NCBI RefSeq assembly: GCF_000381925.1
Contig: NZ_KB907309.1
Location: 1,481,890 to 1,545,889 of the forward strand
Length of the DNA stretch: 64,000 nt
Reading direction: 5' to 3'
Source of the DNA: Nocardia sp. BMG111209
Lineage (GTDB): Bacteria; Actinomycetota; Actinomycetes; Mycobacteriales; Mycobacteriaceae
Shown: one piece after another, positions 41,019 through 51,249 of the stretch
Layout: the number at the start of each line of letters is the position of its first letter
Position numbering within the stretch: position 1 is the first letter of the stretch
Notes under the pieces: model-generated
What the model was told of the DNA's origin: nothing
Database searches by the model: none
The model's input: the letters and a program-made list of their open reading frames with translations, nothing else
Position numbers and translations under genes: made by a program

Positions 41019-41554
41019 GGTCTCTCCTCCGGGATCGGTGGTGTTCCGGGGTCCGGCGGCCGCTCGAAACTGTCGATCAGCAACCGTTCCAGCCGCCGGG
41101 TGTCGCGGTAGAACTTCGCCACCGCCGCATCGCTGCCGACGTTCAGGACGTGCACCCAGACGGTCGGATTCGTCCGGTCGATCTCCAGCACCATGGTGCC
41201 GGGGATCAGGTTCAGCACATCCGCGCACAACACCAGCACCAGATCCGAGCGGATGGCCAGCCGCACCCTCAGCACCCCCGACGTCGGCGCACCGGCCGGC
41301 CGGATCGCGAACCAGGCGATCTGCAGACTGGATTCCAGCGCGTAATACGTTCCGGCGACCAGCAGTTCGAGCAGCGGCCGCAGGCGCACCCGGCCGGTGA
41401 CCGACACCCGCGGCAACGGCAGCGTCAGCATCACCACCGCCCCGATCGCGAAGCCGGCCAGCAGATTGGCGACGCTGACATCGCCCCACAGTGCCGTGTA
41501 GACGACCGCCAGCCACACCAGCACGCCGATCCGGACCGCGATCTCCCGGCTCAT
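41015..41554 (-). CDS. mnhE: Na+/H+ antiporter subunit MnhE (MrpE)
   Basis: A 179-residue protein with two or three membrane helices near the N-terminus, and the C-terminal MnhE domain with NLIPGTMVLEID and a VHVLNV strand. Start and stop codons overlap those of its neighbours by 4 bases on both sides, showing strict coupling in the operon. Confidence 0.93.
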   Translation of the reverse strand: MSREIAVRIGVLVWLAVVYTALWGDVSVANLLAGFAIGAVVMLTLPLPRVSVTGRVRLRPLLELLVAGTYYALESSLQIAWFAIRPAGAPTSGVLRVRLAIRSDLVLVLCADVLNLIPGTMVLEIDRTNPTVWVHVLNVGSDAAVAKFYRDTRRLERLLIDSFERPPDPGTPPIPEERP

Positions 41555-43167
41555 CGGTCGCCCCCGGACTGCCACGAATCGGCCGGTCCCAGCACGGTGT
41601 TCAGATAGTCGCTGCGATGGCCGAGATCGGTGGCCGCCCGCCCGGCGATGTCGAGAATGGGTCCGGCGAAGACGGTGAGGCCGAGCCCGACGGCGATCAG
41701 CGCGACGGTCGGCAGCAACATCAGGCGCGGGATCCGGCCGGGATCGCGCCGATCGGCGAACAGTACATCGGTGGACTCGTCGATCAGCGCCGACGGTGCG
41801 GCATCGGCGAATTCGCCCTCCGGGGCCTGGGTCCGGGGCCGCCAGAACGCCTTGCTCCACACCCGGGCCATCGCGTACAGCGTCAGCAGGCTGGTGAGCA
41901 CCGCGCCGGCCACCAGCACCCAGGCGAGCACACTGCCGTCCGCGGCGCCGGCCTCGAGCAGGACGGTCTTGCCGATGAAGCCCGAGAACGGCGGTATGCC
42001 ACTGAGATTCAGCGCCGGGATGCCGAACAGCACGGCCAGCACCGGACTCGCGGCCAGCAGCCCGCCGAGCCGTTCCAGCGACGCCGATCCGGCCTGCCGC
42101 TCGATCAGCCCCACCACCAGGAACAGGGTGGTCTGCACCAGAATGTGGTGGGCCACGTAGTAGACGGTGCCGGTGAGGCCCGCGACGGTGTTGAGCCCCA
42201 CGCCGAACATCAGATAGCCGATGTGGCTGACCAGCGTGAACGACAGCAGCCGCTTGATATCGCTCTGCGCGACCGCGCCGAGGATGCCGATCAGCATGGT
42301 CAGCAGTCCGCAGATCAGCAGGACCCGGTCGAAGCGGGCGGCGGGGAACAGCAGCGTGTGCATCCGGATGATCGCGTACACACCGACCTTGGTCAGCAGG
42401 CCCGCGAACACCGCGGTGACCGGCGCCGGCGCGGTCGGATACGAGTCCGGTAACCAGTTCGACAGCGGGAACACCGCCGCCTTGATGCCGAAGGCCACCA
42501 GCAGCACCGCGTAGATGGCGTTGCGCACCCCGCCCGGCACCTCGCCGAGCCGGGTGGCCATATGGGCCAGATTCAGCGTGCCGGTCGCCGCGTAGGCCAG
42601 CGCGATACCGATGAGGAAGACCAGCGACGACAGCATCGACACCATCGTGTACGACACCCCGGCCCGCACCCGGTCCGCGCTGGCGCCGAGGGTCAGCAGC
42701 ACGAACGACGCGGTCAGCAGCACCTCGAAGCCCACGAACATGTTGAACAGGTCCCCGGCCAGGAACGCGATCGACACGCCCGCGCTCAGCACCAGATAGG
42801 TGGGCTGGAAGATCGAGGTCGGCTGGCGTTCGGCGCCGTCGCTGATGCCCTGCCCGACGGCGTACACGAGCACCGCCAGCAGCACGATCGCCGACACCAG
42901 CAGCATGGCGGCCGAGAGCCGGTCCACCACCAGGGTGATGCCGATCGGGGTGCGCCAGCCGCCGATCTGCAGCGCGGACATGCCGTAGCGGTCGGCCAGC
43001 CACAGCAGCAGTCCGTCGATCGCCACCACCGCGATCAGGGCGGCCACCGAAATCGTCTGCTGCAGGCGCGGTTTGCGGCCGGCGATGAGCGTCCCGGCGG
43101 CGGTCAGCAGCGGGATCAGCACCGGCAGCGGGGTCAGGATCGGTGCCAGCGCGGGCGAGGGGGTCAC
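41551..43167 (-). CDS. mnhD: Na+/H+ antiporter subunit MnhD (MrpD)
   Basis: A 538-residue protein with about 14 membrane helices, homologous to NADH dehydrogenase ND4/ND5. Conserved ion-path residues lie in FGFEVLL-like (VGFEVLLTASF), GIKAAVFPLSNWLPDSYP (Lys) and DIKRLLSFTLVSHIGY. GTG 43167 overlaps the mnhC stop (GTGA). Confidence 0.94.
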   Translation of the reverse strand: MTPSPALAPILTPLPVLIPLLTAAGTLIAGRKPRLQQTISVAALIAVVAIDGLLLWLADRYGMSALQIGGWRTPIGITLVVDRLSAAMLLVSAIVLLAVLVYAVGQGISDGAERQPTSIFQPTYLVLSAGVSIAFLAGDLFNMFVGFEVLLTASFVLLTLGASADRVRAGVSYTMVSMLSSLVFLIGIALAYAATGTLNLAHMATRLGEVPGGVRNAIYAVLLVAFGIKAAVFPLSNWLPDSYPTAPAPVTAVFAGLLTKVGVYAIIRMHTLLFPAARFDRVLLICGLLTMLIGILGAVAQSDIKRLLSFTLVSHIGYLMFGVGLNTVAGLTGTVYYVAHHILVQTTLFLVVGLIERQAGSASLERLGGLLAASPVLAVLFGIPALNLSGIPPFSGFIGKTVLLEAGAADGSVLAWVLVAGAVLTSLLTLYAMARVWSKAFWRPRTQAPEGEFADAAPSALIDESTDVLFADRRDPGRIPRLMLLPTVALIAVGLGLTVFAGPILDIAGRAATDLGHRSDYLNTVLGPADSWQSGGDR

Positions 43168-43544
43168 GTGTCGCGGTCCCCCTCCCGCTGCGCGGCGACC
43201 CGCAGATCCTCGGGATCGTTCTCCACGGTCTCGGTGGTGGTCAGCCGGTAGGCCCGATAGGCCAGCGCCATGACGAACGCGGCCACGCCCATGGTGATCA
43301 CGATCGCGGTCAGCACCATCGCCTGGGCCAGCGGATCGGCGGTGTCCCGGTGGACGCGGTCCTGCTCGCCGAGGATCGGCGCGCGGCCGTCCGGACCGCC
43401 GACGGTCACGATCAGTAGGTTCACCGCATTGCCGAACAGGATCATCCCCAGCAGCATCTTCGAGACCGCGCGCTCCAGCACCAGATACACGCCAGCCGCG
43501 ACGAGTATCCCGATCAGGATCAGCAGCGTCAGATTGGAGGTCAT
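43164..43544 (-). CDS. mnhC: Na+/H+ antiporter subunit MnhC (MrpC)
   Basis: A 126-residue protein, homolog of NuoK, with three membrane helices and segments LGMILFGNAVNLLIV and DPLAQAMVLTAIVI. ATG 43544 overlaps the end of mnhA by 4 bases. Confidence 0.94.
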   Translation of the reverse strand: MTSNLTLLILIGILVAAGVYLVLERAVSKMLLGMILFGNAVNLLIVTVGGPDGRAPILGEQDRVHRDTADPLAQAMVLTAIVITMGVAAFVMALAYRAYRLTTTETVENDPEDLRVAAQREGDRDT

Positions 43545-46375
43545 CGCATCTCCTGCTCACGAGCGGGTACGTGCACATCGCTGTCGAGGCCGGCGCCGAG
43601 GCTGCGCAGCACATCGAGCACAAGTCCGACCACGATCAGATAGACGCCCAGGTCGAACAGCATCGCGGTGACGAATTTCACCGTGCCGAGTACCGGCAGG
43701 GTCACCTGGACGACGGCCGAGGACAGCGGCGGTACGCCGAGGAACATCGATCCCGTCGCGGTACCGGCGGCGAATACCAGCCCGGTGCCGAGCAGTTGCC
43801 CGGCGTCCAGCGGCAGCGCCTCGCCCAGTTCGTAACGGCCGCCGGCCAGATAGCGCAGGACCAGCGCCAAGCCGGCGGTCAGGCCGCCCGCGAAGCCGCC
43901 GCCCGGCGCGTTGTGCCCGGCGAAGAAGAAGTACGCCGACATCGCCATGATCGTCGGGAAGACCAGCCGGGTGGTGATCGCGAGCACCATCGAGCGCTCG
44001 CGGGCGGGCAGCAGCGAGGCGGCGGTCAGCCAGTCCGGCGTGGCCGGATCCGGGTGGTAGCCGGGTGCGTCGGCGACCCGGGGAGCGAGACCGAAACGGC
44101 GACTGCGGAACACCAGTGAGGCCACCCCGGTGGCGGCCACCACCAGCACCGAGATCTCGCCGAGGGTGTCCCAGCCGCGCGCGTCCACCAGCAGGACGTT
44201 GACCGCGTTCTTGCCGCCGCCGAATTGATAAGCGGCCGTGGGGATCCGGTGCCAGATCGGCTCGGCGGTGCGCGCCGCGGTGGCGAACGCGCCCAGCACC
44301 GCGACCACCGCGCCGACCGCGATCGCGAGCCCGGCCCGGCGGAACCGCAGCGCCGCGGTGCGGCTCGGCTCGACGTCCGCCGGGAATTTGCGCAGCACCA
44401 GCACGAAGATCACCAGAGTCAGTGTCTCGACCAGGAATTGGGTCAACGCGAGATCGGGGGCGCCGTGCAGCGCGAAGATCACGCCGCAGCCGTAGCCGGT
44501 GACCCCGACCAGCAGCACCGCGGCCAGGCGGTTGCGCATCACCGTGGCGCCGATCGCCATCGCCGCCATGATCAGCGCGATCACCGGCTGGGCCGGAGAA
44601 TCCCACCAGCGCAACGAGACTCGGGCCCGCGCGCCGGACAGCAGCATGGCCGTCGGCAGTACGCCGAGGGTGATCAGGATCAGCGCCTGGTTCAGCGGCA
44701 GCGAACCGCGCTGGGTGGCGCCGGTCATCCGCAGCGACAGGATGTCCATCGTGGCCAGCACCCGGTCGTAGACGCGGTCCGCGTTGCCCAGACGCGGATT
44801 CGCCGATTCGCCGAACCGGTCGCGGATCTCGAACAGCACCATGCCGCAGGCGATCACGACCATGGACAACGCCAGGGCGTGTCCCCAGCCGTGCCACAGG
44901 GCGAGCCCGGCGGGCGGGTGTCCGGGCAGGGTCTGCGCGTACGGCCGCAGCAGCCGATCCAGCCAGGGCGCACCCGCCCCCGCGACCAGGCTCAGCACCG
45001 CGGCGATCGCCGGGGGCAGCAGCGACATCGGGCCCGTCCGACGCCGAAGTCGTTCGGGCACCGGCGGTTCCGCCGGGGTCGATTTGGTTCCGAAAGCGCC
45101 CCACAGGAATCGGAGGCTGTAGCCCACGGTCAGCGTGGAACCGATCACCACGCCGAAGGTCACCAGCCCGCGCACCGGCGCGGACAGATCGTCGGCGGTC
45201 AGCAGGGCCTCCAGCGCGCTCTCCTTGCCGACGAAGCCCAGCAGCGGCGGAATACCGGCCATACTCAGCGCGGCCAGGATCGCGATCGCGCACAGCACCG
45301 GTTCGCGCCGGCCCAGTCCGGACAGCCGGCGCAGATCGCGGGTCCCGGCGCTGTGGTCGATGATGCCCACCACCATGAACAGCGCGGATTTGAACAGCGC
45401 GTGCGCCACGACCATGGTCACACCCGCCAGCGCGGCGCCGGCGGTGCCGACGCCCAGCAGCACCATGAGAAAGCCGAGCTGGCTGACGGTGCCGAAGGCG
45501 AGCACCAGTTTCAGATCGGTCACCTGGAGTGCGCGCAGGCCCGCCAGGATCATCGACAACAGGCCCAGGCACAGGATGATCGGATGCCAGGGGGCGCTCC
45601 CGGCGAATCCCGGCGCGAGCCGGGCCACCAGGTAGACGCCGGCCTTCACCATCGCCGCCGCGTGCAGATAGGCGCTCACCGGCGTCGGCGCGACCATCGC
45701 GCCGGGCAGCCAGAAGTGCAGCGGGACGATCGCCGATTTGCTCAGCGCGCCCACCAGGATCAGCACCAGCGCGACCGCGGTCCACCCGTCGCCCGGCCGC
45801 ACCCGCAGCAGGACGTCCGACAGCAGATAACTGCCGTAGTGCTCACCCACCATGACGATGCCGACCAGCATCGCGAGCCCGCCCGCGGCGGTGACCAGCA
45901 GCGCCTGCATCGCCGCGCGGCGGTCCGGTCCCTGTTCCGAATGGTGTCCCACCAGCAGGAACGACAGGACGGTGGTGACCTCCCAGAAGGTGTACAGCAG
46001 CAACATGTTGTCGCTCACGACGAGGCCGAACATCGCCCCGGCGAAGGCCACCAGATAGCCCGCGAAGATACCCAGCCGCTGCGCGTCGTCGTCGTGGAAG
46101 TAGCCGGCGCAGTAGATCAGGATCAGCGCGCCGATGCCGAGTACCAGCGCCGACATGATCGAGGCGAGCGCGTCGAAGCGCAGATCCAGGTCCATGTGCA
46201 TGGCCGGCGCCCAGCCGATCGCGAGCCGCTGTCCGTCGTTCCAATGCGCGGCCACCCAGCCCAGGCCACCCAGCGGCGCCAGCGCCAGGACGTAGAAGGC
46301 CCGCCGGCCCAGCAGTCGCACACACGGCAGCGCGACGGCAGCGGCGGCGGCATGGGCGAGCAGGATCGCGAGCAA
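43541..46375 (-). CDS. mnhA: Na+/H+ antiporter subunit MnhA-MnhB fusion (MrpA)
   Basis: A 944-residue protein. The N-terminal ND5-like part (about 1-500) has YTFWEVTTVLSFLLVGHH (Glu), LSKSAIVPLHFWLPGAMVAPTPVSA (split) with its Lys, and the Lys of DLKLVLAFGTVSQLG. The DUF4040/MrpA C-terminal part follows (APDLALTQFLVETLT). The last 140 residues are the MrpB domain (NAPGGGFAGGLTAG). The start must be TTG 46375: a stop lies just upstream in frame, and GGAG is 6 bases before. First gene of the six-gene operon. Confidence 0.94.
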   Translation of the reverse strand: MLAILLAHAAAAAVALPCVRLLGRRAFYVLALAPLGGLGWVAAHWNDGQRLAIGWAPAMHMDLDLRFDALASIMSALVLGIGALILIYCAGYFHDDDAQRLGIFAGYLVAFAGAMFGLVVSDNMLLLYTFWEVTTVLSFLLVGHHSEQGPDRRAAMQALLVTAAGGLAMLVGIVMVGEHYGSYLLSDVLLRVRPGDGWTAVALVLILVGALSKSAIVPLHFWLPGAMVAPTPVSAYLHAAAMVKAGVYLVARLAPGFAGSAPWHPIILCLGLLSMILAGLRALQVTDLKLVLAFGTVSQLGFLMVLLGVGTAGAALAGVTMVVAHALFKSALFMVVGIIDHSAGTRDLRRLSGLGRREPVLCAIAILAALSMAGIPPLLGFVGKESALEALLTADDLSAPVRGLVTFGVVIGSTLTVGYSLRFLWGAFGTKSTPAEPPVPERLRRRTGPMSLLPPAIAAVLSLVAGAGAPWLDRLLRPYAQTLPGHPPAGLALWHGWGHALALSMVVIACGMVLFEIRDRFGESANPRLGNADRVYDRVLATMDILSLRMTGATQRGSLPLNQALILITLGVLPTAMLLSGARARVSLRWWDSPAQPVIALIMAAMAIGATVMRNRLAAVLLVGVTGYGCGVIFALHGAPDLALTQFLVETLTLVIFVLVLRKFPADVEPSRTAALRFRRAGLAIAVGAVVAVLGAFATAARTAEPIWHRIPTAAYQFGGGKNAVNVLLVDARGWDTLGEISVLVVAATGVASLVFRSRRFGLAPRVADAPGYHPDPATPDWLTAASLLPARERSMVLAITTRLVFPTIMAMSAYFFFAGHNAPGGGFAGGLTAGLALVLRYLAGGRYELGEALPLDAGQLLGTGLVFAAGTATGSMFLGVPPLSSAVVQVTLPVLGTVKFVTAMLFDLGVYLIVVGLVLDVLRSLGAGLDSDVHVPAREQEMR

Positions 46376-46541
46376 ACATCACTCCGTCGGGTCGGCGGCG
46401 GGGTGGGCGTTGTCGATCCTACGTGCCGCCAGGACGTTTCGAGACCGGCCACAGTATGGCGTCGGCCATGTTCCCGCCGCCCGGCGCATATCCGCCGGAG
46501 AGGCTATGCGCCTGCAACTTTCGGTGCGTCTCGGTGCCTGT

Positions 46542-46639
46542 GGTTCGGCTCGCCTCGGTGCCGATGGTTCGGCTCGCCTCGGTGACCTGCGGTTCGGCTC
46601 CCTCAGTGCCTAAAGGTTCGGCTCGCCTCAGTGACCTGT
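46542..46639. repeat. Short tandem repeat, four units of 24-25 bp
   Basis: Units begin GGTTCGGCTCGCCTC at 46542, 46566, 46591 and 46615 (third unit GGTTCGGCTCCCTC), with endings that alternate CGGTGCCGAT, CGGTGACCTGC, AGTGCCTAAA, AGTGACCTGT. A weaker half unit precedes at 46519-46541. The array fills most of the gap between the Mrp operon and the next minus-strand gene and runs 12 bases into that gene's 3' end. Confidence 0.8.
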
Positions 46640-48001
46640 GGGTTTCGGCCGATGACCCGCTCGGGCCGTCGTCTCGGACGTGTCGGCCGCCACCGGCGGC
46701 GGTCCGTACACGACCGGCTCGCGCCAGTGCCGCAGGGCCAGCAGGCCCGCCGCGCAGCCGAGCGTGATCGCCAGGGCCACCCAGTCCGGTGTCGGCGAGC
46801 TCGCGGCGGGCGCGGGCAGGATATGCCAATGGTTGCCGTCGATCGTGCCGGAGGCGATATCGCCGCGGTCGACGTGGTCGCGCAGCGCCAGCACCACCGA
46901 CGGCAGCAGCACGATGGTCACGCCGAGCACTCGGGTGGGGTTGTAGCGCGGGGACGCGCTGCCGAAGGCGTAGCCGACGACCAGTGCCAGCAGCACTCCG
47001 GACACCGCGGTGCCGGCTCGGGTCTGGCTGTATTCGGTGGCGGCGGCGTAGGCGGCCAGCCCAGCGAGCAGGCCGAGGGCGGTCAGCGGGCCGGGCAGCC
47101 GGAAACCGAGGACCAGTCCCACCCCGATGACGGCCACCAGCGGCCAGATCGACCAGGTGGGGAAGGAGGGCGGCTGGATCGCGCTGTCGACCGCGATGGC
47201 GGCGATGGCCAGCAGTACCAGGATCCCGTCCCGGCGCGGCAACAACATCGCCGCGACGAAACCGGAGAGCACCGTCGCGACCACGCTCAGCACGATGGCG
47301 GCCAGGCTGTCGGCGTGCCGGGCCAGCCACTCGGAGACGAGCAGGGTCACCCCGACGAACAGGACGCCCGCCACGACCGGCGCCAGCGGCAGTTCGACCG
47401 TGCGCCGCTCGAGCCCCTGCCGATGCCGGTTGACGAAGGTGCCGGCGGCCACCAGCACCAGGGTCACCGCGAGCAGCCACAGCGGGATCGAATCGACGGC
47501 CGGCCAGTCGCTGTGCGGGGTGGCCGGCATATCGATCTCGCCGACGGAGGGCACCGGTCCGGCGGCGCCGACCACGACGCTGCCGAGTGCGCCGAGGGTC
47601 CACCCGAACACCTGTAATCGCCCGTGCAGCACGGCCGTCGCGATGCCGCCGAGCAGGATGCCCCCGGCCACCGAATCCAGGAAGTTGACCGTGGACAGGG
47701 AGCCGGTCGGATTGCCGAAATGCCCGATCAGATGGTTCAGGAACAGGATCACGATCCCGCAGGAGGCCGCCCCCCAGGCGGCCAGGCCGTGGTTGATCGT
47801 GGTCGCGAACACCGCGACGATCAGGGCGATCAGGCAACCCGCGGCGATCGATCGCGGCAGGCTGTAGGCCAGCAGATCCAGCTCGACAGCGGTCGCCCCG
47901 GTCGTCCACGGGAAGTCGATGGGCAGTAGCAGCGACATTCCAGCAACCATCATGGCCAGAAAGGCCGTGACCATCTCGAAGATGCTGCGATTGGTCGCCA
48001 C
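46628..48001 (-). CDS. Polytopic membrane protein of unknown function
   Basis: A 457-residue protein with about twelve hydrophobic helices, short loops and a cytoplasmic His/Arg-rich tail. One loop near residues 165-185 (EIDMPATPHSDWPAVD) is polar. No transporter signature was recognised. GTG 48001 is preceded by TTTCAGG; TTG 48040 would add 13 residues. The 3' end lies inside the tandem repeat. The 100 bases before the AAA gene show no gene. Confidence 0.8.
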   Translation of the reverse strand: MATNRSIFEMVTAFLAMMVAGMSLLLPIDFPWTTGATAVELDLLAYSLPRSIAAGCLIALIVAVFATTINHGLAAWGAASCGIVILFLNHLIGHFGNPTGSLSTVNFLDSVAGGILLGGIATAVLHGRLQVFGWTLGALGSVVVGAAGPVPSVGEIDMPATPHSDWPAVDSIPLWLLAVTLVLVAAGTFVNRHRQGLERRTVELPLAPVVAGVLFVGVTLLVSEWLARHADSLAAIVLSVVATVLSGFVAAMLLPRRDGILVLLAIAAIAVDSAIQPPSFPTWSIWPLVAVIGVGLVLGFRLPGPLTALGLLAGLAAYAAATEYSQTRAGTAVSGVLLALVVGYAFGSASPRYNPTRVLGVTIVLLPSVVLALRDHVDRGDIASGTIDGNHWHILPAPAASSPTPDWVALAITLGCAAGLLALRHWREPVVYGPPPVAADTSETTARAGHRPKPTGH

Positions 48002-48103
48002 GACCTGAAAATACCCCAAAAACGGACAGGGTGAGATCAACTTGCCGGATAACCGTATAGCCGCATTTCAGATCACGCGAAGGCAACGGTGGCAAATTGT
48101 CAG

Positions 48104-50365
48104 CTACATATAGTCGCGGGGCCAGGCCTCGGGATCGTCGATGCCGGCCCGGCGGTCGGCGTACCGCCGCAGCGCCGCCACCTGCTGTTCGTCCAGTGAC
48201 GGCCGGACCGCGGCGCGCGCGGCGGCCATATCGGCGGAGGTGATGTCGGCGGCGTCGACATCGCGGCGCATCGCGGCCAGTGCCGCTTCGCGCAACAGGG
48301 CCGAGCAATCGGCGGCGGAATAGCCGTGCAGCTCGGCGGCGAGCGCGGTCAGGTCGATATCGGCGGCCAGCGGCACCGAGCGGGCCGCGGTCTTCAGCAC
48401 CGCGGCGCGGGCGGCGGCATCCGGCGGCGGCACGAATACCAGCCGCTCCAACCGGCCCGGCCGCAGCAGCGCGGGATCGATCAGCTCCGGCCGGTTGGTC
48501 GCACCCAGCACCACGACGTCGCGCAGCGGCTGGGCCCCGTCGAGTTCGGTGAGCAGCGCCGCCACCACCCGGTCGCCGACGCCGGAATCGCCGCTCTGCC
48601 CGCGCCGCGGCGCCAGCGCGTCCACCTCGTCGAAGAAGATCAGCGAGGGCGCCGAGTCCCGGGCCCGCTGGAACAGTTCGCGCACCGCGCGTTCCGACGA
48701 ACCGACCCACTTGTCCATCAGCTCGGCGCCCTTGACCGCGTGCACGCTCAGCTGCCCACTGCCGGCCAGCGCCCGGACCAGGAAGGTCTTACCGCAGCCG
48801 GGCGGGCCGTACAGCAGCACGCCGCGCGGCGGATCGATGCCGAGCCGGGCGAACGAGTCCGGATGTTGCAGCGGCCACAGCACCGCCTCGGTGAGGGCCT
48901 GTTTGGTCTCGGTCATATCGCCGACGTCGTCGAGACCGAGACCGCCGGTGGACAACTCCTCGGTGCCCGACCGGGACAGCGGCCGGATCACCTCCAGGCC
49001 GCTCAGCAGATCGGCCAGGGTGAGTACCGGCTCGGTGTGCTCGCGGTCGGCCCGCGAGGCCGCGCGCAGGGCGGCCTCCCGGCACAGCGCCGCCAGATCC
49101 GACACCACGAATCCCGGTGTGCGCGCGGCGACCTCGTCCAGCGGCGCGTTGTCGGTGGGCACCTTGCGCAGCAGTTGCTGGAGCAGCTGTTTGCGCACGG
49201 CCGGGGTCGGCAGCGTCAGCGCCACCTCGCGATCGCACAGTTCCGGGGCGCGCAACCGGCTGTCGGCACCGGCCGGATGCGAGGTGGTGGCCAGGAAGGC
49301 GACCCCGGCCGTGGCGACCGCGGCGCGCAGCTGATCGAGGATGAGGGCCGCGACCGGTTCCGGCTCGGCGGGCAGTAGCGCGTCGATATCGGTGATCAGC
49401 AGCACCCCGCCGGAGCCGGAGCAGACCTCGGACACCGCGAGCCCGACCTCGCGCAGCCGGGTTCCCGCATCGGTGGCGCCCACGGTCGGCCCGTCGAGTT
49501 CGACCATGCGCCGCGGTGCGGACACCGCCCGGGCCAGCGTCGCCTTGCCGCCGCCGGCCGGGCCGGTGATCAGTGCCCCGAGATGCGGTGGCGCGCCGAG
49601 GGTTTTCAGCAGCTCCGGCTTGTCCAGCGCCAGGCTCAGCCATTCGGACAGCTTCGCCGCCTGCGCGCGGACGCCGGTCAGTTCCGCGATCGGGACCACC
49701 GAGGGCCGTTCCCGCACCCGCATCCGGGTACCGGGCACCGGCTCGGCCGCGTCCGGCTCCCGGCCGCTGCGCACCTCGGGCGCGCGATGCGTCTCCGGCA
49801 CCCCCGCACCCCACACCACCGCGCTGTTGGGCTGCACGCTGACCGGCCCGTTCGCCGGATCGGTGGCGGTGACGGTGAGCAGCTCCGAGGTCCACGCGAT
49901 GCCGAAGGTCCGCGACAGCGCCTGGCTGGCCGCGGCGGTACTGGTCCCCGGCCCGAGGTCGCGCGGCAGCAGCGATACCGCGTCGCCGACGGTCACCACC
50001 TTCCCGAGCAGCGCCTGCCGCAGCGTCGATTCGGCGATGGCCCGGGTGGCCTGCGCCGATCCGGTCACCGACAGCTGCCGCGCGCCGTAGACGGTCGCGC
50101 GCGAGACCACCACCGTCGCGTCCTCCCGCACACCGGCGTTGGACAGCGTCACATCGTCGAGCAGGATCACCCCGGTCGGCGTCTCGGCCGGCGCGACCCC
50201 GGCCACCGCGGCGGTCCGCCGCGATCCGACGAGCGCGATCCCGTCCCACTCCCGCAGTCCCAGCGCGGCCAGTACCTCCGGGTGCACCCGGACCACCCCC
50301 CGCCGGGCATCCGCAGCCGAATGGTTCAACCGGGCAGTCAGCGACAGTTCGGGCACGGACCCCAT
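48104..50365 (-). CDS. CDC48/VCP-like double AAA ATPase
   Basis: A 753-residue protein matching the Rv0435c family. The N-terminal CDC48-N-like double-psi barrel is about 1-185 (RGVVRVHPEVLAALGLREWD in part, VGDAVSLLPRDLGPG). The first AAA domain is about 245-440, with Walker A GPAGGGKAT and a degenerate Walker B LLITDIDALL in which the catalytic Glu is Ile. The second AAA domain is about 490-720, fully equipped: GPPGCGKT, FFDEVDAL, sensor GATNRPELIDPALLRPGR. Predicted to unfold or extract proteins; the first ring probably binds but does not hydrolyse ATP. Start ATG 50365. Confidence 0.92.
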   Translation of the reverse strand: MGSVPELSLTARLNHSAADARRGVVRVHPEVLAALGLREWDGIALVGSRRTAAVAGVAPAETPTGVILLDDVTLSNAGVREDATVVVSRATVYGARQLSVTGSAQATRAIAESTLRQALLGKVVTVGDAVSLLPRDLGPGTSTAAASQALSRTFGIAWTSELLTVTATDPANGPVSVQPNSAVVWGAGVPETHRAPEVRSGREPDAAEPVPGTRMRVRERPSVVPIAELTGVRAQAAKLSEWLSLALDKPELLKTLGAPPHLGALITGPAGGGKATLARAVSAPRRMVELDGPTVGATDAGTRLREVGLAVSEVCSGSGGVLLITDIDALLPAEPEPVAALILDQLRAAVATAGVAFLATTSHPAGADSRLRAPELCDREVALTLPTPAVRKQLLQQLLRKVPTDNAPLDEVAARTPGFVVSDLAALCREAALRAASRADREHTEPVLTLADLLSGLEVIRPLSRSGTEELSTGGLGLDDVGDMTETKQALTEAVLWPLQHPDSFARLGIDPPRGVLLYGPPGCGKTFLVRALAGSGQLSVHAVKGAELMDKWVGSSERAVRELFQRARDSAPSLIFFDEVDALAPRRGQSGDSGVGDRVVAALLTELDGAQPLRDVVVLGATNRPELIDPALLRPGRLERLVFVPPPDAAARAAVLKTAARSVPLAADIDLTALAAELHGYSAADCSALLREAALAAMRRDVDAADITSADMAAARAAVRPSLDEQQVAALRRYADRRAGIDDPEAWPRDYM

Positions 50366-50379
50366 TCTGCCCGTACGGC

Positions 50380-51249
50380 TCAGCGGCGTCCGCCGGGACG
50401 CCGCAGCCGCAGCCGCGCCGAGGAGTAGTCGAGGACGGCCGGTCGGCGGCGGGAGGCGCGGCGCTGGGCCCGGCGCTCGGCCGGTTTGTGATGCCAGGTC
50501 TCCGGGCGGGCGGCGACCCAGCGTTGTGAGCGCCACGCGAACGGGATGTGCACGATGTACAGCACGACCAGCACCACCAGCAGGATCAGCGGATAGGTGA
50601 TCAGCGCGGCCGCCGCCAGTGCGACCAGGACCAGCAGCAGGGCCGCGGCCTGCGGCGCCACCGACACCGACTTCATCGCCAGGGTCGGGATCGTGCTGAC
50701 CGCCAGCAGCGCCGCGAACACCGTCCAGGCCGCGGCCACCGGGAAGTCGGCCCACCAGCCGGCGCCGAACTGTTCGTGCAGCGCCACCGGCAGCAGCGAG
50801 ATCAGCGCGGCCGCGGGGGCGGGTACCCCGACGAAGTAGTCCCGCTCCCAGTCCGGCCGGGTGTCGTCGTCCATCAGCGTGTTGAACCGGGCCAGGCGCA
50901 ACACGATGCTGACCGCGTAGATCAGCGCGATGATCCAGCCCGCGCCCTCCTGCCGCAGCAGCGTCACGTACAGCACCAGCGCCGGCGCGACGCCGAAGGA
51001 GATGGCGTCCGACAGCGAATCGAGTTCGGCGCCGATCTTGGTGGTCGCCGACAACATGCGGGCCAGGCGGCCGTCGAGGGTGTCCAGCACGGCCGCGGCG
51101 CCGATCATCGCCAGCGCGCCGCCGAGCGAGTTGTCCAGGGCGAATTTCACCGCGGACAGACCCGCGCACAGCGCCAGGATCGTCACGACGCTGGGCAGGA
51201 GCAGGACCGTGCGGCGCCGGCCGTTGCCGATCGCGGTTTTACCGATCAT
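50380..51249 (-). CDS. pssA: CDP-diacylglycerol-serine O-phosphatidyltransferase
   Basis: A 289-residue membrane enzyme. The CDP-alcohol transferase motif DG-x2-AR-x8-G-x3-D-x3-D is complete in [18 protein letters not shown] followed by AELDSLSD. About eight membrane helices, and a basic C-terminal tail. Makes phosphatidylserine, which the overlapping psd gene product decarboxylates. Starts 4 bases inside psd. Confidence 0.95.
   Translation of the reverse strand: MIGKTAIGNGRRRTVLLLPSVVTILALCAGLSAVKFALDNSLGGALAMIGAAAVLDTLDGRLARMLSATTKIGAELDSLSDAISFGVAPALVLYVTLLRQEGAGWIIALIYAVSIVLRLARFNTLMDDDTRPDWERDYFVGVPAPAAALISLLPVALHEQFGAGWWADFPVAAAWTVFAALLAVSTIPTLAMKSVSVAPQAAALLLVLVALAAAALITYPLILLVVLVVLYIVHIPFAWRSQRWVAARPETWHHKPAERRAQRRASRRRPAVLDYSSARLRLRRPGGRR

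Noticed and set aside
44225..46585. Plus-strand frame of nearly 790 codons opposite mnhA
   Set aside because: Antisense shadow with Gln/Arg/His-rich product; the Mrp subunit is certain.
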